A stretch of 64,000 nt of DNA from Steromphala cineraria (taxonomy: Eukaryota > Mollusca > Gastropoda > Trochida > Trochidae), in contig OU744721.1 of the NCBI GenBank assembly GCA_916613615.1, positions 77,381,060-77,445,059 on the forward strand, in the 5' to 3' direction. Shown piece by piece: positions 47,187 to 61,700 of the stretch (position 1 is its first letter; each line of letters opens with the position of its first letter). The notes under the pieces are model-generated. The model searched no databases. It worked only from the letters and a program-made list of their open reading frames with translations, and was not told where the DNA came from. The position numbers and the translations under genes are program-made.

Positions 47187-50100
47187 GAGATAAACACCCT
47201 ACATTGTAAATATGGACTGACTTAATGCAGATAGTGATTGATGACTAACAATTAAGTAGAAATTGTTTTATTTAACACTTATTTCTGTTGTAAATAAGGA
47301 CTGGCTTCAGGCCCAAAGGGATATTTGCCTGGTTTAGATTTTATTAAATAGAGATTGTTTTTATGGAAACCTTCAATTGTAAATATGGACTGGCTTGATG
47401 CCCAAGATTATTATTGTTCTACTAAGATGACCAAAGTAGAAATTTATTGTCTAAAAACTTGTTTGTTGTAAATATGGACTGGTCAGGCTCTTTGAGATAA
47501 TGGTTTTGCTTAGATTCTATGAAATAAAAACTTTTGTAATAAAACTTTAATTTGTAAAAATGGATTGGCTTGATGCCCTATGTGATATATGTCTAATATT
47601 CAATGAAAATGAAATTCTTTTTTTAAAGATTTATTTAGTTGTAACTATGGACTGGCTTCAGGCCCAATGATATAATGGTTTTGCTTAGATTCTATGAAAT
47701 AAAAACTGTTCTTATGAAACACTAAGTTATAAATATGGATTGGCTTGATGCCCTATGTGATATTTGTTTAAGATTCATTAAAGTAGAAATTGTTTGTCTA
47801 AGCACCTATTTTGTTGTAAATATGGACTGGCTTCAGGCCCAATGATATAATGGTTTTGCTTTTGTTATGAAACCCCAAGTTGTAAAAATGGATTGGCTTG
47901 ATGCCTTACGTAATTAATTGTCTAATATTCAATGAAGTAGAAATTGTTATTTAAAAACACTTATTTTGGTTGTAAATATGGACTGGCCTCAGGCCCAAAG
48001 AGATGTTTGTCTGGCTTAGTTTCTTAAATAGAGATTGTTTATATGAAAATCGTATTAAGTTGTAAAAATGGATTTGCTTGATGGCCTATGTGATATTTGT
48101 TTAAGATTCAATGAAGTATAAATTCTTTGCCTAAAGACTTATTTTGTTGTAAATATGGACTGGCTTCAGGCCCAATGATATAATGGTTTTGTTAGATTCT
48201 ATGAAATAAAAACAGTTGTTATGAAACTCTAAGTTGTAAATATGGATTGGCTTGATGCCCTATGTGATATTTGTTTAATATTCAATGAAGTAGAAATTGT
48301 TTGTCTAAACACCTATTTTGTTGTAAATATGGACTGGCTTCAGGCCCAATATATAATGGTTTTGCTTAGATTCTATAAAAAAAAGTTATTGTTATGAAAC
48401 TCTTAAGTTGTAAATATGGATTGGCTTGATGCCCTATTTGATATGTATTTAAGATTCATTGAAGTAGAAATTGTTTGTCTAAACACCTATTTTGTTGTAA
48501 ATATGGACTGGCTTCAGGCCTAATGATATACTGGTTTTGCTTTGATTCTATGAAATAAAAACTTTTGTTATGGAACCCCTTAGTTGTAAATATGGACTGG
48601 CGTGATGCCCTTTGTGATATTTGTTTAAGATGCAATGAAGTAGAAATTGTTTGCCTAACACGTATTAAGTTATAAACATGGATTGGCTTGATGCCCTATT
48701 TGATATGTGTTTAAGATTCATTGAAGTAGAAATTGTTTGTCTAAGCACCTATTTTGTTGTAAATATGGATTGGCTTGATGCCCTATTTGATATGTGTTTA
48801 AGATGCAATGAAGTAGAAATTGTTTGTCTAAGCACCTATTAAGTTATAAATATGGATTGGCTTGATGCCCTATTTGATATGTGTTTAAGATTCATTGAAG
48901 TAGAAATTGTTTGTCTAAGCACCTATTTTGTTGTAAATATGGACTGGCTTCAGGCCCAATGATATAATGGTTTTGCTTTTGTTATGAAACCCCAAGTTGT
49001 AAAAATGGATTGGCTTGATGCCTTACGTAATTAATTGTCTAATATTCAATGAAGTAGAAATTGTTATTTAAAAACACTTATATTGGTTGTAAATATGGAC
49101 TGGCCTCAGGCCCAAAGAGATGTTTGTCTGGCTTAGTTTCTTAAATAGAGATTGTTTATATGAAAATCGTCTTAAGTTGTAAAAATGGATTTGCTTGATG
49201 GCCTATGTGATATTTGTTTAAGATTCAATGAAGTATAAATTCTTTGCCTAAAGACTTATTTTGTTGTAAATATGGACTGGCTTCAGGCCCAATGATATAA
49301 TGGTTTTGTTAGATTCTATGATTTAAAAACAGTTGTTATGAAACTCTAAGTTGTAAATATGGATTGGCTTGATGCCCTATGTGATATTTGTCTAATATTC
49401 AATAAAGTAGAAATTGTTTGTCTAAACACCTATTTTGTTGTAAATATGGACTGGCTTCAGGCCCAATATATAATGGTTTTGCTTAGATTCTATAAAAAAA
49501 AAAGTTATTGTTATGAAACTCTTTAGTTGTAAATATGGATTGGCTTGATATGTGTTTAAGATTCAATGAAGTCGAAATTGATTGTCTAAACACCTATTTT
49601 GTTGTAAATATGGACTGGCTTCAGGCCTAATGATGTAATGTTTTTGCTTAGATTCTATGAAATAAAAACTGTTGTTATGAAACTCTAAATTGTAAAAATG
49701 GATTTGCTTGATGGCCTATGTGATATTTGTTTAAGATTCAATGAAGTATAAATTCTTTGCCTAAAGACTTATTTTGTTGTAAATATGGACTGGCTTCAGG
49801 CCCAATGATATAATGGTTTTGTTAGATTCTATGAAATAAAAACAGTTGTTATGAAACTCTAAGTTGTAAATATGGATTGGCTTGATGCCCTATGTGATAT
49901 TTGTTTAATATTCAATGAAGTAGAAATTGTTTGTCTAAACACCTATTTTGTTGTAAATATGGACTGGCTTCAGGCCCAATATATAATGGTTTTGCTTAGA
50001 TTCTATAAAAAAAAGTTATTGTTATGAAACTCTTAAGTTGTAAATATGGATTGGCTTGATGCCCTATTTGATATGTATTTAAGATTCATTGAAGTAGAAA

Positions 50101-53100
50101 TTGTTTGTCTAAACACCTATTTTGTTGTAAATATGGACTGGCTTCAGGCCTAATGATATACTGGTTTTGCTTTGATTCTATGAAATAAAAACTTTTGTTA
50201 TGGAACCCCTTAGTTGTAAATATGGATTTGCTTGATATGTGTTTAAGATTCAATGAAGTCGAAATTGTTTGTCTAAACACCTATTTTGTTGTAAATATGG
50301 ACTGGCTTCAGGCCTAATGATGTAATGTTTTTGCTTAGATTCTATGAAATAAAAACTGTTGTTCTGAAACACTAAGTTGTAAAAATGGATTGGCTTGATG
50401 GCCTATGTGATGTTTGTTTAAGATTCAATGAAGTATAAATTCTTTGCCTAAAGACTTATTTTGTTGTAAATATGGACTGGCTTCAGGCCCAATGATATAA
50501 TGGTTTTGTTAGATTCTATGAAATAAAAACAGTTGTTATGAAACTCTAAGTTGTAAATATGGATTGGCTTGATGCCCTATGTGATATTTGTTTAATATTC
50601 AATGAAGTAGAAATTGTTTGTCTAAACACCTATTTTGTTGTAAATATGGACTGGCTTCAGGCCCAATGATATAATGGTTTTGCTTTTGTTATGAAACCCC
50701 AAGTTGTAAAAATGGATTGGCTTGATGCCTTACGTAATTAATTGTCTACGATTCAATGAAGTAGAAATTGTTATTTAAAAACACTTATATTGGTTGTAAA
50801 TATGGACTGGCCTCAGGCCCAAAGAGATGTTTGTCTGGCTTAGTTTCTTAAATAGAGATTGTTTATATGAAAATCGTATTAAGTTGTAAAAATGGATTTG
50901 CTTGATGGCCTATGTGATATTTGTTTAAGATTCAATGAAGTATTATAAATTCTTTGCCTAAAGACTTATTTTGTTGTAAATATGGACTGGCTTCAGGCCC
51001 AATGTTATAATGGTTTTGTTAGATTCTATGAAATAAAAACAGTTGTTATGAAACTCTAAGTTGTAAATATGGATTGGCTTGATGCCCTATGTGATATTTG
51101 TTTAATATTCAATGAAGTAGAAATTGTTTGTCTAAACACCTATTTTGTTGTAAATATGGACTGGCTTCAGGCCCAATATATAATGGTTTTGCTTAGATTC
51201 TATAAAAAAAAGTTATTGTTATGAAACTCTTAAGTTGTAAATATGGATTGGCTTGATGCCCTATTTGATATGTATTTAAGATTCATTGAAGTAGAAATTG
51301 TTTGTCTAAACACCTATTTTGTTGTAAATATGGACTGGCTTCAGGCCTAATGATATACTGGTTTTGCTTTGATTCTATGAAATAAAAACTTTTGTTATGG
51401 AACCCCTTAGTTGTAAATATGGACTGGCGTGATGCCCTTTGTGATATTTGTTTAAGATGCAATGAAGTAGAAATTGTTTGCCTAACACGTATTAAGTTAT
51501 AAACATGGATTGGCTTGATGCCCTATTTGATATGTGTTTAAGATTCATTGAAGTAGAAATTGTTTGTCTAAGCACCTATTTTGTTGTAAATATGGATTGG
51601 CTTGATGCCCTATTTGATATGTGTTTAAGATGCAATGAAGTAGAAATTGTTTGTCTAAGCACCTATTAAGTTATAAATATGGATTGGCTTGATGCCCTAT
51701 TTGATATGTGTTTAAGATTCATTGAAGTAGAAATTGTTTGTCTAAGCACCTATTTTGTTGTAAATATGGACTGGCTTCAGGCCCAATGATATAATGGTTT
51801 TGCTTTTGTTATGAAACCCCAAGTTGTAAAAATGGATTGGCTTGATGCCTTACGTAATTAATTGTCTAATATTCAATGAAGTAGAAATTGTTATTTAAAA
51901 ACACTTATATTGGTTGTAAATATGGACTGGCCTCAGGCCCAAAGAGATGTTTGTCTGGCTTAGTTTCTTAAATAGAGATTGTTTATATGAAAATCGTCTT
52001 AAGTTGTAAAAATGGATTTGCTTGATGGCCTATGTGATATTTGTTTAAGATTCAATGAAGTATAAATTCTTTGCCTAAAGACTTATTTTGTTGTAAATAT
52101 GGACTGGCTTCAGGCCCAATGATATAATGGTTTTGTTAGATTCTATGATTTAAAAACAGTTGTTATGAAACTCTAAGTTGTAAATATGGATTGGCTTGAT
52201 GCCCTATGTGATATTTGTCTAATATTCAATAAAGTAGAAATTGTTTGTCTAAACACCTATTTTGTTGTAAATATGGACTGGCTTCAGGCCCAATATATAA
52301 TGGTTTTGCTTAGATTCTATTAAAAAAAGGTTATTGTTATGAAACTCTTAAGTTGTAAATATGGATTGGCTTGATGCCCTATTTGATATGTGTTTAAGAT
52401 TCAATGAAGTCGAAATTGTTTGTCTAAACACCTATTTTGTTGTAAATATATGGACTGGCTTCAGGCCTAATGATGTAATGTTTTTGCTTAGATTCTATGA
52501 AATAAAAACTGTTGTTATGAAACCCTAAGTTGTAAATATGGATTGGCTTGATGCCCTTTGTGATATTTGTCTAATATTCTATGAAGTCGAAATTGTTTGT
52601 CTTAACACCTATTTTGTTGTAAATATGGACTGGCTTCAGGCCTAATGATGTAATATTTTTGCTTAGATTCTATGAAATAAAAACTGTTGTTATGAAAGCC
52701 TAAGTTGTAAATATGGATTGGCTTGATGCCCTATCTGATATTTGTCTAATATTCTATGAAGAAGAAATTGGTTGTCTAAACACCTATTTTGTTGTAAATA
52801 TGGACTGGCTTCAGGCCCAATGATATAATGGTTTTGCTTAGATTCTATGGAATAAAAACAGTTGTTATGAAACTCTAAGTTATAAAAATGGATTTGCTTG
52901 ATGCCCTATGTGATATGTGTTAATGATTCAATGAAGTCGAAATTGTTTGTCTAAACACCTATTTTGTTGTAAATATGGACTGGCTTCAGGCCCAATATAT
53001 AATGGTTTTGCTTAGATTCTATAAAAAAAAAAGTTATTGTTATGAACTCTTAAGTTGTAAATATGGAATGGCTTGATGCCCTATGTGATATTTGTTTAAT

Positions 53101-55060
53101 GATTCAATGAAGTCGAAATTGTTTGTCTAAACACCTATTTTGTTGTAAATATGGACTGGCTTCAGGCCCAATATATAATGGTTTTGCGTAGATTCTATAA
53201 AAAAAAAAGTTATTGTTATGAACTCTTAAGTTGTAAATATGGAATGGCTTGTTGCCCTATGTGATATGTTTTTAAGATTCAATGAAGTCGAAATTGTTTG
53301 TCTAAACACCTATTTTGTTGTAAATATGGACTGGCTTCAGGCCCAATAATATAATGGTTATTCTTAGATTCTATAAAAAAAATTGTTGTTATGAAACTCT
53401 AAGATATAAATATGGATTGGCTTGATGGCCTATGTGATATGTGTTTAAGATTCAATGAAGTAGAAATTGTTTGTCTAAACACCTATTTTGTTGTAAATAT
53501 GGACTGGCTTCAGGCCCAATGATATAATGGTTTTGTTAGATTCTATGAAATAAATACTGTTGTTATGAAGCTCTAAGTTGTAAAAATGGATTGGCTGGAT
53601 GGCCTATGTGATATTTGTTTAAGATTCAATGAAGTATAAATTCTTTGCCTAAAGACTTATTTTGTTGTAAATATGGACTGGCTTCAGGCCCAATGATATA
53701 ATGGTTTTGCTTAGATTCTATGAAATAAAAACTTTTGTAATGAAACTTTAATTTGTAAATATGGATTGGCTTGATGGCCTATGTGATATTTGTCTAATAT
53801 TCAATGAAGTAGAAATTCTATGTTTAAAGATTTATTTAGTTGTAACTATTGACTGGCTTCAGGCCCAAAGAAATGTTTGTCTGGCTTAGATTCTTAAATA
53901 GAGATTGTTTATGTGAAAATCCAGATGAAGTTGTAACTATGGACTGGCTTCAGGCCCAAATAGTTTTTTGTCTGGCTTAGATTCTTAGATAGAAATTGTT
54001 TTTTATGAAAACCTTCAATTGTAGATATGGACTGGATTGATCCCAAGATTATTTTTGTTTTCCTAAGATGACCAAAGTAGAAATTAATTGTCTAAAAACT
54101 TGTTTGTTGTAGATATGGACTGGACAGGCTCATTGAGATATTTGTCTGGCTAAGATTCTATGAGGTAGAATTTGTTGTTATGAAAAACATAACCTTAAAA
54201 TATGGACTGGCTTGATGCCCCAGGTTATTTTTGTCAAAGTAACATTGACTTAGTAGAAATTGTTCTCTGTTGTTCTCTGCTTCAAGCCTATTGATATATT
54301 GGTATTTCTTAGATTCTATGAAATAAAAACTGTTGTTATGAAACCCTAAGTTGTAAATATGGATTGGCTTGATGCCCTATGTGATATTTGTTTAATATTC
54401 AATGAAGTAGAAATTGTTTGTCTAAACACCTAAACATGTCTTTCTGTTGTAAAGATGGACTGACTTCAGACCCAATGATAATTGGTTTTGCGTAGATTCT
54501 ATGAAATAATAATTATTTTTGTGAAACCGTAAGTTATAAATATGGATTGGCTTGATGCCATAGTAATATTTCTCTTGGATTCAATGAAGAAGAAATTGTT
54601 TGCCTAAAGACTTATTTTGTTGTAAATATGGACTGGCTTGATGCCCAATGATATAATGGTTTTGCTTAGATTATATGAAGTGAGATTTTTGGTAATATGA
54701 AAACCCTAGATTGTAAAAATGGATTTGGTTGAGGCCAAATGTGATATTTGTCCAAGATTCAATGAAGTAGAAATTGTTTGTCTAAACATTTATATTGGTT
54801 GTAAATATGGACTTGATTCAGCTTCAATGAGATAAACACCCTACATTGTAAATATGGACTGGCTTAATGCCAATAGTGATAAATGACTTACCAGGGTTTA
54901 AGGGAGTAGAAATTGTTTGCTTTAACACTTATTTCTGTTGTAAATATGGACTGGCTTCAGGCCTAACAAGATATTTGTCTGGCTTAGATTATTAAATAGA
55001 AACTGTTTTATGAAAACCTTCAATTGTAAATATGGACTGGCTTAATTGATGCTATATAAT
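47187..55060 (+). repeat. 8-kb satellite array, 174-bp A/B dimers
   Basis: About 45 copies of a roughly 174-bp unit made of two related halves. Half A has GTAAATATGGACTGGCTTCA then GGCCCAATGATATAATGG. Half B has GTAAATATGGATTGGCTTGA then TGCCCTATGTGATATTTG. GGACTGGCTTCAGG at 48157, 48331 and 48505 gives the period. Both ends are more diverged than the middle. A higher-order repeat is present: rare variants recur about 2,827 bp apart (GGCGTGATGCCC at 48599 and 51426; GGCCTCAGGCCC at 47985/50809 and 49102/51929). No protein is encoded; frames within it are by-products. Confidence 0.97.
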
Positions 55061-55483
55061 GTTATATAAAACCTTAAGCTGTAAATATTGAATTTGTAAG
55101 TGTTGAATAAAATTCTTTTGAGTTGTATTTAGAATGAGGATATTTTTAATATTGTTTAGCATGTTTAGTTGATAAGGGAACAGATTCCATTAAGTGTTAA
55201 GTGGCAAATCATTGAATTTCATTTGAAGTTTTATATATATTTATATATATAAAACCTTTGTAATAAACATCTTTCTTTACAAATATCATCAACAAAAGAT
55301 ACTTCCCTGATTGTTTTCAAATTTTGCACATGTTTTCTACCCTACTAGGAGGGGTGCAGTGGGAAATTACAACAAAGTTTCCATGTTTTGAAGTTAGTCA
55401 TTTTCTAAGATCAGAATTGTTCTGACTAATTGCGGAATACTATTTATCCTGTTCGTTTCAAAACTTAATAGGGGTTTCCTTTT
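55061..55483. other. Spacer after satellite
   Basis: AT-rich, with a TATATATTTATATATATA palindrome near 55230-55250. Nothing else recognised. Confidence 0.4.
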
Positions 55484-55755
55484 TATGCCCCCGAATTGGA
55501 GATTCCGGGGGTATATTGTTTTTCACCTGTCCGTCTGTCCGTCCGTCCGTCCGTCTGTCCGTTTGTCCACAAAAACTTCAACCTTGGTCATAACTTTTGA
55601 TTGGTCAGAGCTAGGTCTTTGACACTTGACATATGGATCCCTTGTGATGAGACCTTTCAGATGACACCATGACATTTGACCTTGTGACCTTGACCTTGAC
55701 ACAGCGAGCAGGATGCATCCGGGGGCATTCGTGTTTCACAAACACATCTTGTTTT
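55484..55755 (+). mobile_element. TATGCCCCCG-type interspersed repeat
   Basis: It starts TATGCCCCCGAATTGGAG and closes with the inverted match ATCCGGGGGCAT (55717-55728) plus TTTCACAAACACATCTTG. The interior has a (CCGTCTGT)n microsatellite, AAAACTTCAACCTTGGTCAT and a run of TGACCT half-sites. This is a mollusc-style modular repeat without coding capacity. Confidence 0.7.
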
Positions 55756-56430
55756 AAATGTTAGTTTTAGCAACATAATCATATATTTATTGTATCTTTG
55801 ACTTTTCTAGAGATATAAAGTAGTTCTGGCTTCTGTTAAGTGAAAAAATGAGTTGTCGTAACTGTACATGTAGCTTGATGGACAGTTTATTTCACTGATA
55901 AATCACATTATTTTACTTTAGAAATCCGTAATCTAATTCTTTTGAAATGTAACTGCATTCTCTCACCACAGAGGCAGCTCAGTCATACCCAAGTTAACCT
56001 TTGTTCTATTACTGGTAATACATGGGATAGAAAGGTAGAAATCTGATTTGAGGCAATCAAAGTTAGTTGTGCAATCAGCGACGTTATTTCAAAAGTGGTC
56101 ATTCGCAAAACCTCTGCCATATCTGTGTGGGTTTGTCAAAGCTTTCGTTGAAATTAAACATCCAGAGGAGATAATTCTTACTTCTACAAAACATAGCTTT
56201 TTACCTTCTCATTAGTTTTTATTTGGTAAATTAGTATAATAAAATTTATCATAAAACAAATAATAATTTACACAATTATAATCAGTATCTTTCTAATGAA
56301 AAACCCTATCCATATCTGATTGAATGGCATGACACTTTCCATGTCACTATACGACCGTTAAGAATTCCTTAAGTCATGTATATCCAAAAGGTGTTTTCAT
56401 TGGCTGCTAATCAGTAGGTTATCTCGATTT
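55756..56430. other. Intergenic DNA, nothing recognised
   Basis: AT-rich, with no supported gene. Confidence 0.4.
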
Positions 56431-56680
56431 ACAACTTTTTGCCGCTAGGGCAGTCTGCCGGAACCCCAGGATCTTGGCGTAATAGAACAGGGGCTAACTC
56501 GGGTATGACTGAGCTGCCTCTGTGGGGAGAGAATGCCGAATCGGAGATTCTGGGAGAACAATGCTTTTGCCTTGTCTCTCTGTTTGTCTGTCTGTCAGTC
56601 TGTATGTCAATAAAAACTTCAACCTTGCTCATAACTTTTGATTGAATGGGGGTAGACCTTTGATATTTCATATGGTTAGA
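56431..56680 (+). repeat. Related microsatellite-bearing repeat
   Basis: It shares the (CTGT)n run, AAAACTTCAACCTTG, CATAACTTTTGATTG and the GACCTTTGATA/CATATGG order with the repeat at 55484, but has a different left half (GCCGCTAGGGCAGTCTGCC). It may be a related family or a recombinant. Confidence 0.55.
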
Positions 56681-58743
56681 GTACATGTTATTATTTAAGG
56701 TTTCGAAGATGATAATCTGATTATGACTACTGTTATGTTTTTTATATCTCTTTGGGGAAAACAAATTCAGTACATTATACCATCTATATGTTACTTGTTG
56801 TATAAGTACATCAATTGAATTAAGAACTGTTACTCCTATTTTGTATTGTGGTATTGTTTCTGGTTTTTTTCAATCAATTTTGATAACGAGTCTAGGGCTG
56901 TAATTACCCACAGAATTAAATAAGCCTGAGGCAAGTATAGTATTCTACCATTTGGTAATGAAATTTTCTTCTTCTTTCTTCCTAAAAGGGCATAAATATG
57001 TGTGTAGGTGAATTGAGGGAACTTCTGAAAAGACAAGACAATGGGTTCTCATTAAAGTAGCAGTTGTAAACACCAATGCATCATGTTCAGATAAGGTACA
57101 CAGATTCCCTACCTCAAATGATTAGAAGGTATTCACAACTAATGTCCAAAAGCAGTAACAGTTTTTACTTTTACAAATACATATTGCAAAAGCTTTTAAA
57201 TCATTATGAATAGCATATTTAAACAAGAAACAGTATTGCGACAGCCCCTTTAAGAATAATTCACTTCATATTTTACATATTTCATGCCAATAGACAACAA
57301 TGCCCAGTTTACTCTTTGACAAATTACTCATTAAGTCGATGTTTGGAATATCATCTCTAAGTTTTGAAACCATTATCTGAAACTTGTCAGGGAGATATCT
57401 GATCATATTGATCTTGTATTCTTTTCATCTTATGTACTGTCAAACTTCTTATTTGGAACATTCCTATGCTGAATGATTGTTGATTTTCAAACAAAATGAA
57501 ATTTAATCATATATTGAATTGTCATGTACTTCATTGATTAAGAAAGAACAGAATTTAATCAAAGGTAAAATTTAACGAACTTGCATATTATATTATTATA
57601 CATTAAAGAATTACATATTTTCTGAAGCTTATTTTTATTTTATTAACTTCTTTTAGTTCAAAACATAGACCTTTTTGAAATCTTATTCTTGTAACAGTTA
57701 ATTAACAAGCATGTCATTTCAATGATGACTCACCTTTATCCAGGTACAAGTACTGTATGTGCCTTGTGATCAGATAATCATTTTCTGTTACGTATTGAGT
57801 GTTTCTGTACATTACCTTTACTTGTAGATTTCTATAGCTGCTGTGTTTAGATTTGTTTAAAATGATGTACCATTGATTATAACAACTCAATGTCATATTT
57901 CACTAATGATTTTGTTTTTGCATTGTAGTAATTGCTTTGTGTCATAGATTTGAAATATGATTTAGATTATTATGTTTTCACTATCAGACAATTATTTATT
58001 TGAATAATCCAAAGTGTCCTTTTCAATGTTTTGATGAGTTTGTATAATTCTTGTGATCGGCTATATTTATCTATTATGATGTCTGAAATTATTTGATATT
58101 TTTTGAAAACCCTTGATGTCATTCCTGTATTCCATTTAACATAGATGCAGACACATTTGAAGGTGTATCATGATAATTTTGGAATAGTCCAAAAATGATT
58201 TACCTTTAATGGGTCAACATTTTAGAAATTTAAAATTTTTTACTTTTGGTTTGAATGATTATATTTGGCAGTCAAAATTTAAAAGAAATGAAATTAATGG
58301 TTTTCTTTGTTAACATTTTCTTTGTGTAGATTTATAACAGCTCAGTGGCAGATCCAGGAATTTACCAGGGGTTTTCTTCGTCAAAATAGGGGATTTTTCC
58401 ATTTTTCAGTGATTTATCAATACAGGTTAAATTATGTACCCCCCCTCATTCCCTGGATTTGCAACTACAGCTACAGAGTTAAATAGATGTTTGATTTTTG
58501 CAAAAACAATTCAAATGTGATAAATATTTTGTAAATCTCTTTTAGTTGCTTGTCATTGCTTGCTGAATAAATCATCTACTTTGATTTGAGATGAGATCTT
58601 TTTCTGTCATCCCTTTCTTTGACTTTAGCAAGTGGAAATGCCCAACTGTGGATTTTTTAACACAAAACGAAAAGAAAATTGTCAAAAAAAACCTGATTTT
58701 TATTGACCAGTTCCTATGTACAATGACCAATATCTATGGAGTA
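56681..58743. other. AT-rich DNA downstream of the AprA-like gene
   Basis: Contains the presumed 3' UTR of the minus-strand gene (AATAAA on that strand at 58704-58699, 40 bp after the stop). The rest holds no supported feature. Confidence 0.4.
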
Positions 58744-61700
58744 TTACAGCAGAGTTCCCCTACAGGCGGCGCCACTACAGTCGGGGAAAGGGAACGTGTC
58801 AGGTATAATCTGGGTCTCGGTCGTGAACTCAAATACAGAGTTGTTGGCACCTCGGAATGTCATCTGGAAAAATGATAAGAACAAGGCTACTTATATCTCA
58901 CTGAAGGCTCTCAATGTGTACTAAGAATGTCAAGATCTATTCCTGGGGAAAATATAGATTGTACAGTTGCATAGAATGCTTGTTAATGAGAGCACGAAAG
59001 TACTATTCTTCCAGGGTCATTGTACAAACTATATATACATGCTTTGGGCATCTTTAGTCATGGATAAATCATCCCGCTATATGACGTAAATGGATCAGCG
59101 TTATGCTCCAACCTATCCTCTGATTTCCATCAAGCAAAATCTGGCGTATCGCTATATAGCAAGCCAATCAAATGGAGCCTTTTCACCGATTGTGTCAAAT
59201 TGGTTCTCGGATTTTGTTCCCGTGCTCATAGTGTGATTCAAATAAGCCATTTTGAGTGCTATTAGATAATATTTCTCACTTCCGGCTGCACACTACTTTT
59301 AAGCTTGCATACAGCGTTCTATTAGATTTTTTTAAAAAGGGATCGCTAGATGACAATGTACTGAGTCCAAAATAGTTTAGCTAAACACAGACAGGCTATT
59401 AATGGCTTTGAGTAACCAGACATCATCAAAATGATCTTTGGATATTGGGATAGGTAGGAGAATAACGCGAAGACATATGCACAAATGTGATAAATGTGTT
59501 GTACAAGAAAGCAATTATTATTTCAGTTCCCATTTCTTATGTAAACTTGGTGCAGCATTGCACTAGGAGCATAAGAAACATTATGGTTATTCACGCTTAT
59601 CTTAAAGAATATAGAAGCTAAGATACAAAATTCATCCTGGTTTTCCGGAAATGATTGAACACATTCCTTTGCTTTAATTACAATTTATGAACTTTGAAAA
59701 CTAATCTCCCATTCAGGACACCTTGATCGTATCATACCACATGTTATTCTCCTGAAAGATATTTCTTCTATATATACATAATATTTCTTACCAGCATGTC
59801 TGACAGAAACACTAAACAAATACTGACACAAATATTTGTATGATACATGATAAGCTTTGCTTACATCAATGTAAGTTCTGGAACTGATGGAGACCAGGAA
59901 GGAGACTAACCTGAATCATAAATGCCTGCCAGCCGACATCCGGGTTCTCAAACTCAGCTTTGAAGGTGTTGTTGCCCTGATAAAGAATTATTCAGAAATA
60001 TATTCATTGAAACTTTAACAAAAGTTCATTTCTTTAAGAAAACATTATTTATTAAAAAAACAAAAATTCAAATGACGTTTCTGACTCAGATTGACAAAAT
60101 TGTATTTTTCTGATGCTTACAAGTGAATGAGAAAGAGTTCTATTATAATGGTGTCTCAACTACTCTATGGAGATTGATTGATTGAGAGAATGCACTGTTA
60201 CTAAGTACATGCTAACAATAACATTGTTATCAAGCATATGTTAGTATCCTCACCAAAACATTGTACTCTCACAACAAAGAAATTGAAATAAATGGAAATC
60301 CATAGGACTCCATAGGATTCATCTGACCAGTAACTGTCAAAACGTTACACTATGAATACAGACAACCAATTGATTTTCTTTCTTTTTTCTTTCAATGAGA
60401 TGTAGCCATACCAAGAGCCTTAACATATCCAAAAGTATAATCACAATGTAAGGAAATTCGAGCTGATCAGAAGCAATAGATACTTGATATCAACTCATTT
60501 GGTAAGAACAGAAAACCTTCGTACTTCCATGTTATTCTCATTGTATTCATCTTGAAGTGCTTTGAAAGGTAAACATAAGTAGAGCAAGGTTTTCAGGAAA
60601 AAAACAATGTATCAACCATGTTTTACATGATAAAGTAAAGGATATACTCTGAAATGCCAATATTTCTCAATAGAGAAGTTGATATCAAGAAACTCTTGCT
60701 TTTCTTCTCAATAAAACGTTTACCAAATGATTGTCATAAAGAAAATATTATTACTCTAATAAAAGATGTAAAACATGATTCAATTTTTAAAAGCTTAAAA
60801 TTGAAAATTTGGTGTACACAAACAACTCACGAGGTACTCCACAGGCTCACTGTGCCAGACCACGGGGTGGGGGAAGGGTTTGTCTGGGTTACCCGGGGTA
60901 CCCACTAGCAGGCGGAAATCTCGTCTGAAATATACACGTTATTAAGCATTTCAGGAATATGTTTTACAATGCAATCACACTAGACATTTGAGTGATAGAT
61001 GGCAGATTGAGTGATAGATGGCAGAATTTCAGCCACATTAATTATTTTTTTAGAACCAAACATGCATGTATCACAAAGAACTTATAAGCGGAGTACTATT
61101 GAAGGAGAACGATGTATTTAAAGTGAATTTTAGTTAATGTAATGCTTGAAATGAATAATTTTTAATGGAGCAATTCAAAATATTACTCCATTTTATAAAT
61201 TGAGATACCTTCTCACAGAATACAAACAGAAGGAAGAGGAAAGAATAACATTATTTGTCTACAAGATGAATGAGTGTCAATTCGTTCCTTAGGTTTTAAT
61301 TTAATCCCTTTTCCAGTCCTCTTCCTACTCAAAGCCCGTTTCCGAACTGTCATTTTAGGCCTTGTTGCAGACCCTTCACTTTATTGTGCTGCTTTGACTA
61401 CAGGCAAGAGAGCAAGCACAGAAAGTCAAGGTTCGACAGCAAAGCTTAAAACTGACAGTTCGGAAACTTGCGTTTTAGGCTTTGGGAAGGAAGATGCTGT
61501 CCAGTTAGCTCATTTGACTTCTGAGAAGACAGTAGTACCTCTCTCCACCGATGGTTTTGGCCCAGTGAGTGGTAACGGTGAGTGGTGTTGTCTCCGATAC
61601 CACCGTTATCCTCCCTCCTTTTGCTGTCTAAAATGAGGTGATAAATTATTATCTAAGAAAATGAAAATTAAGTTAACCTTTTTTGTGATTTAAAAATAAT

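Noticed and set aside
50086..50280. Open frame in the satellite
   Set aside because: Product of repeat structure; frame not kept in neighbouring units.
58591..58924. Plus-strand open frames of 94 and 62 codons
   Set aside because: Antisense to the terminal AprA-like exon 58863-58744.
61274..61636. Plus-strand 120-codon open frame
   Set aside because: It lies antisense over a phase-consistent minus-strand exon (61627-61539) of the AprA-like gene; no plus-strand splice context or motif.
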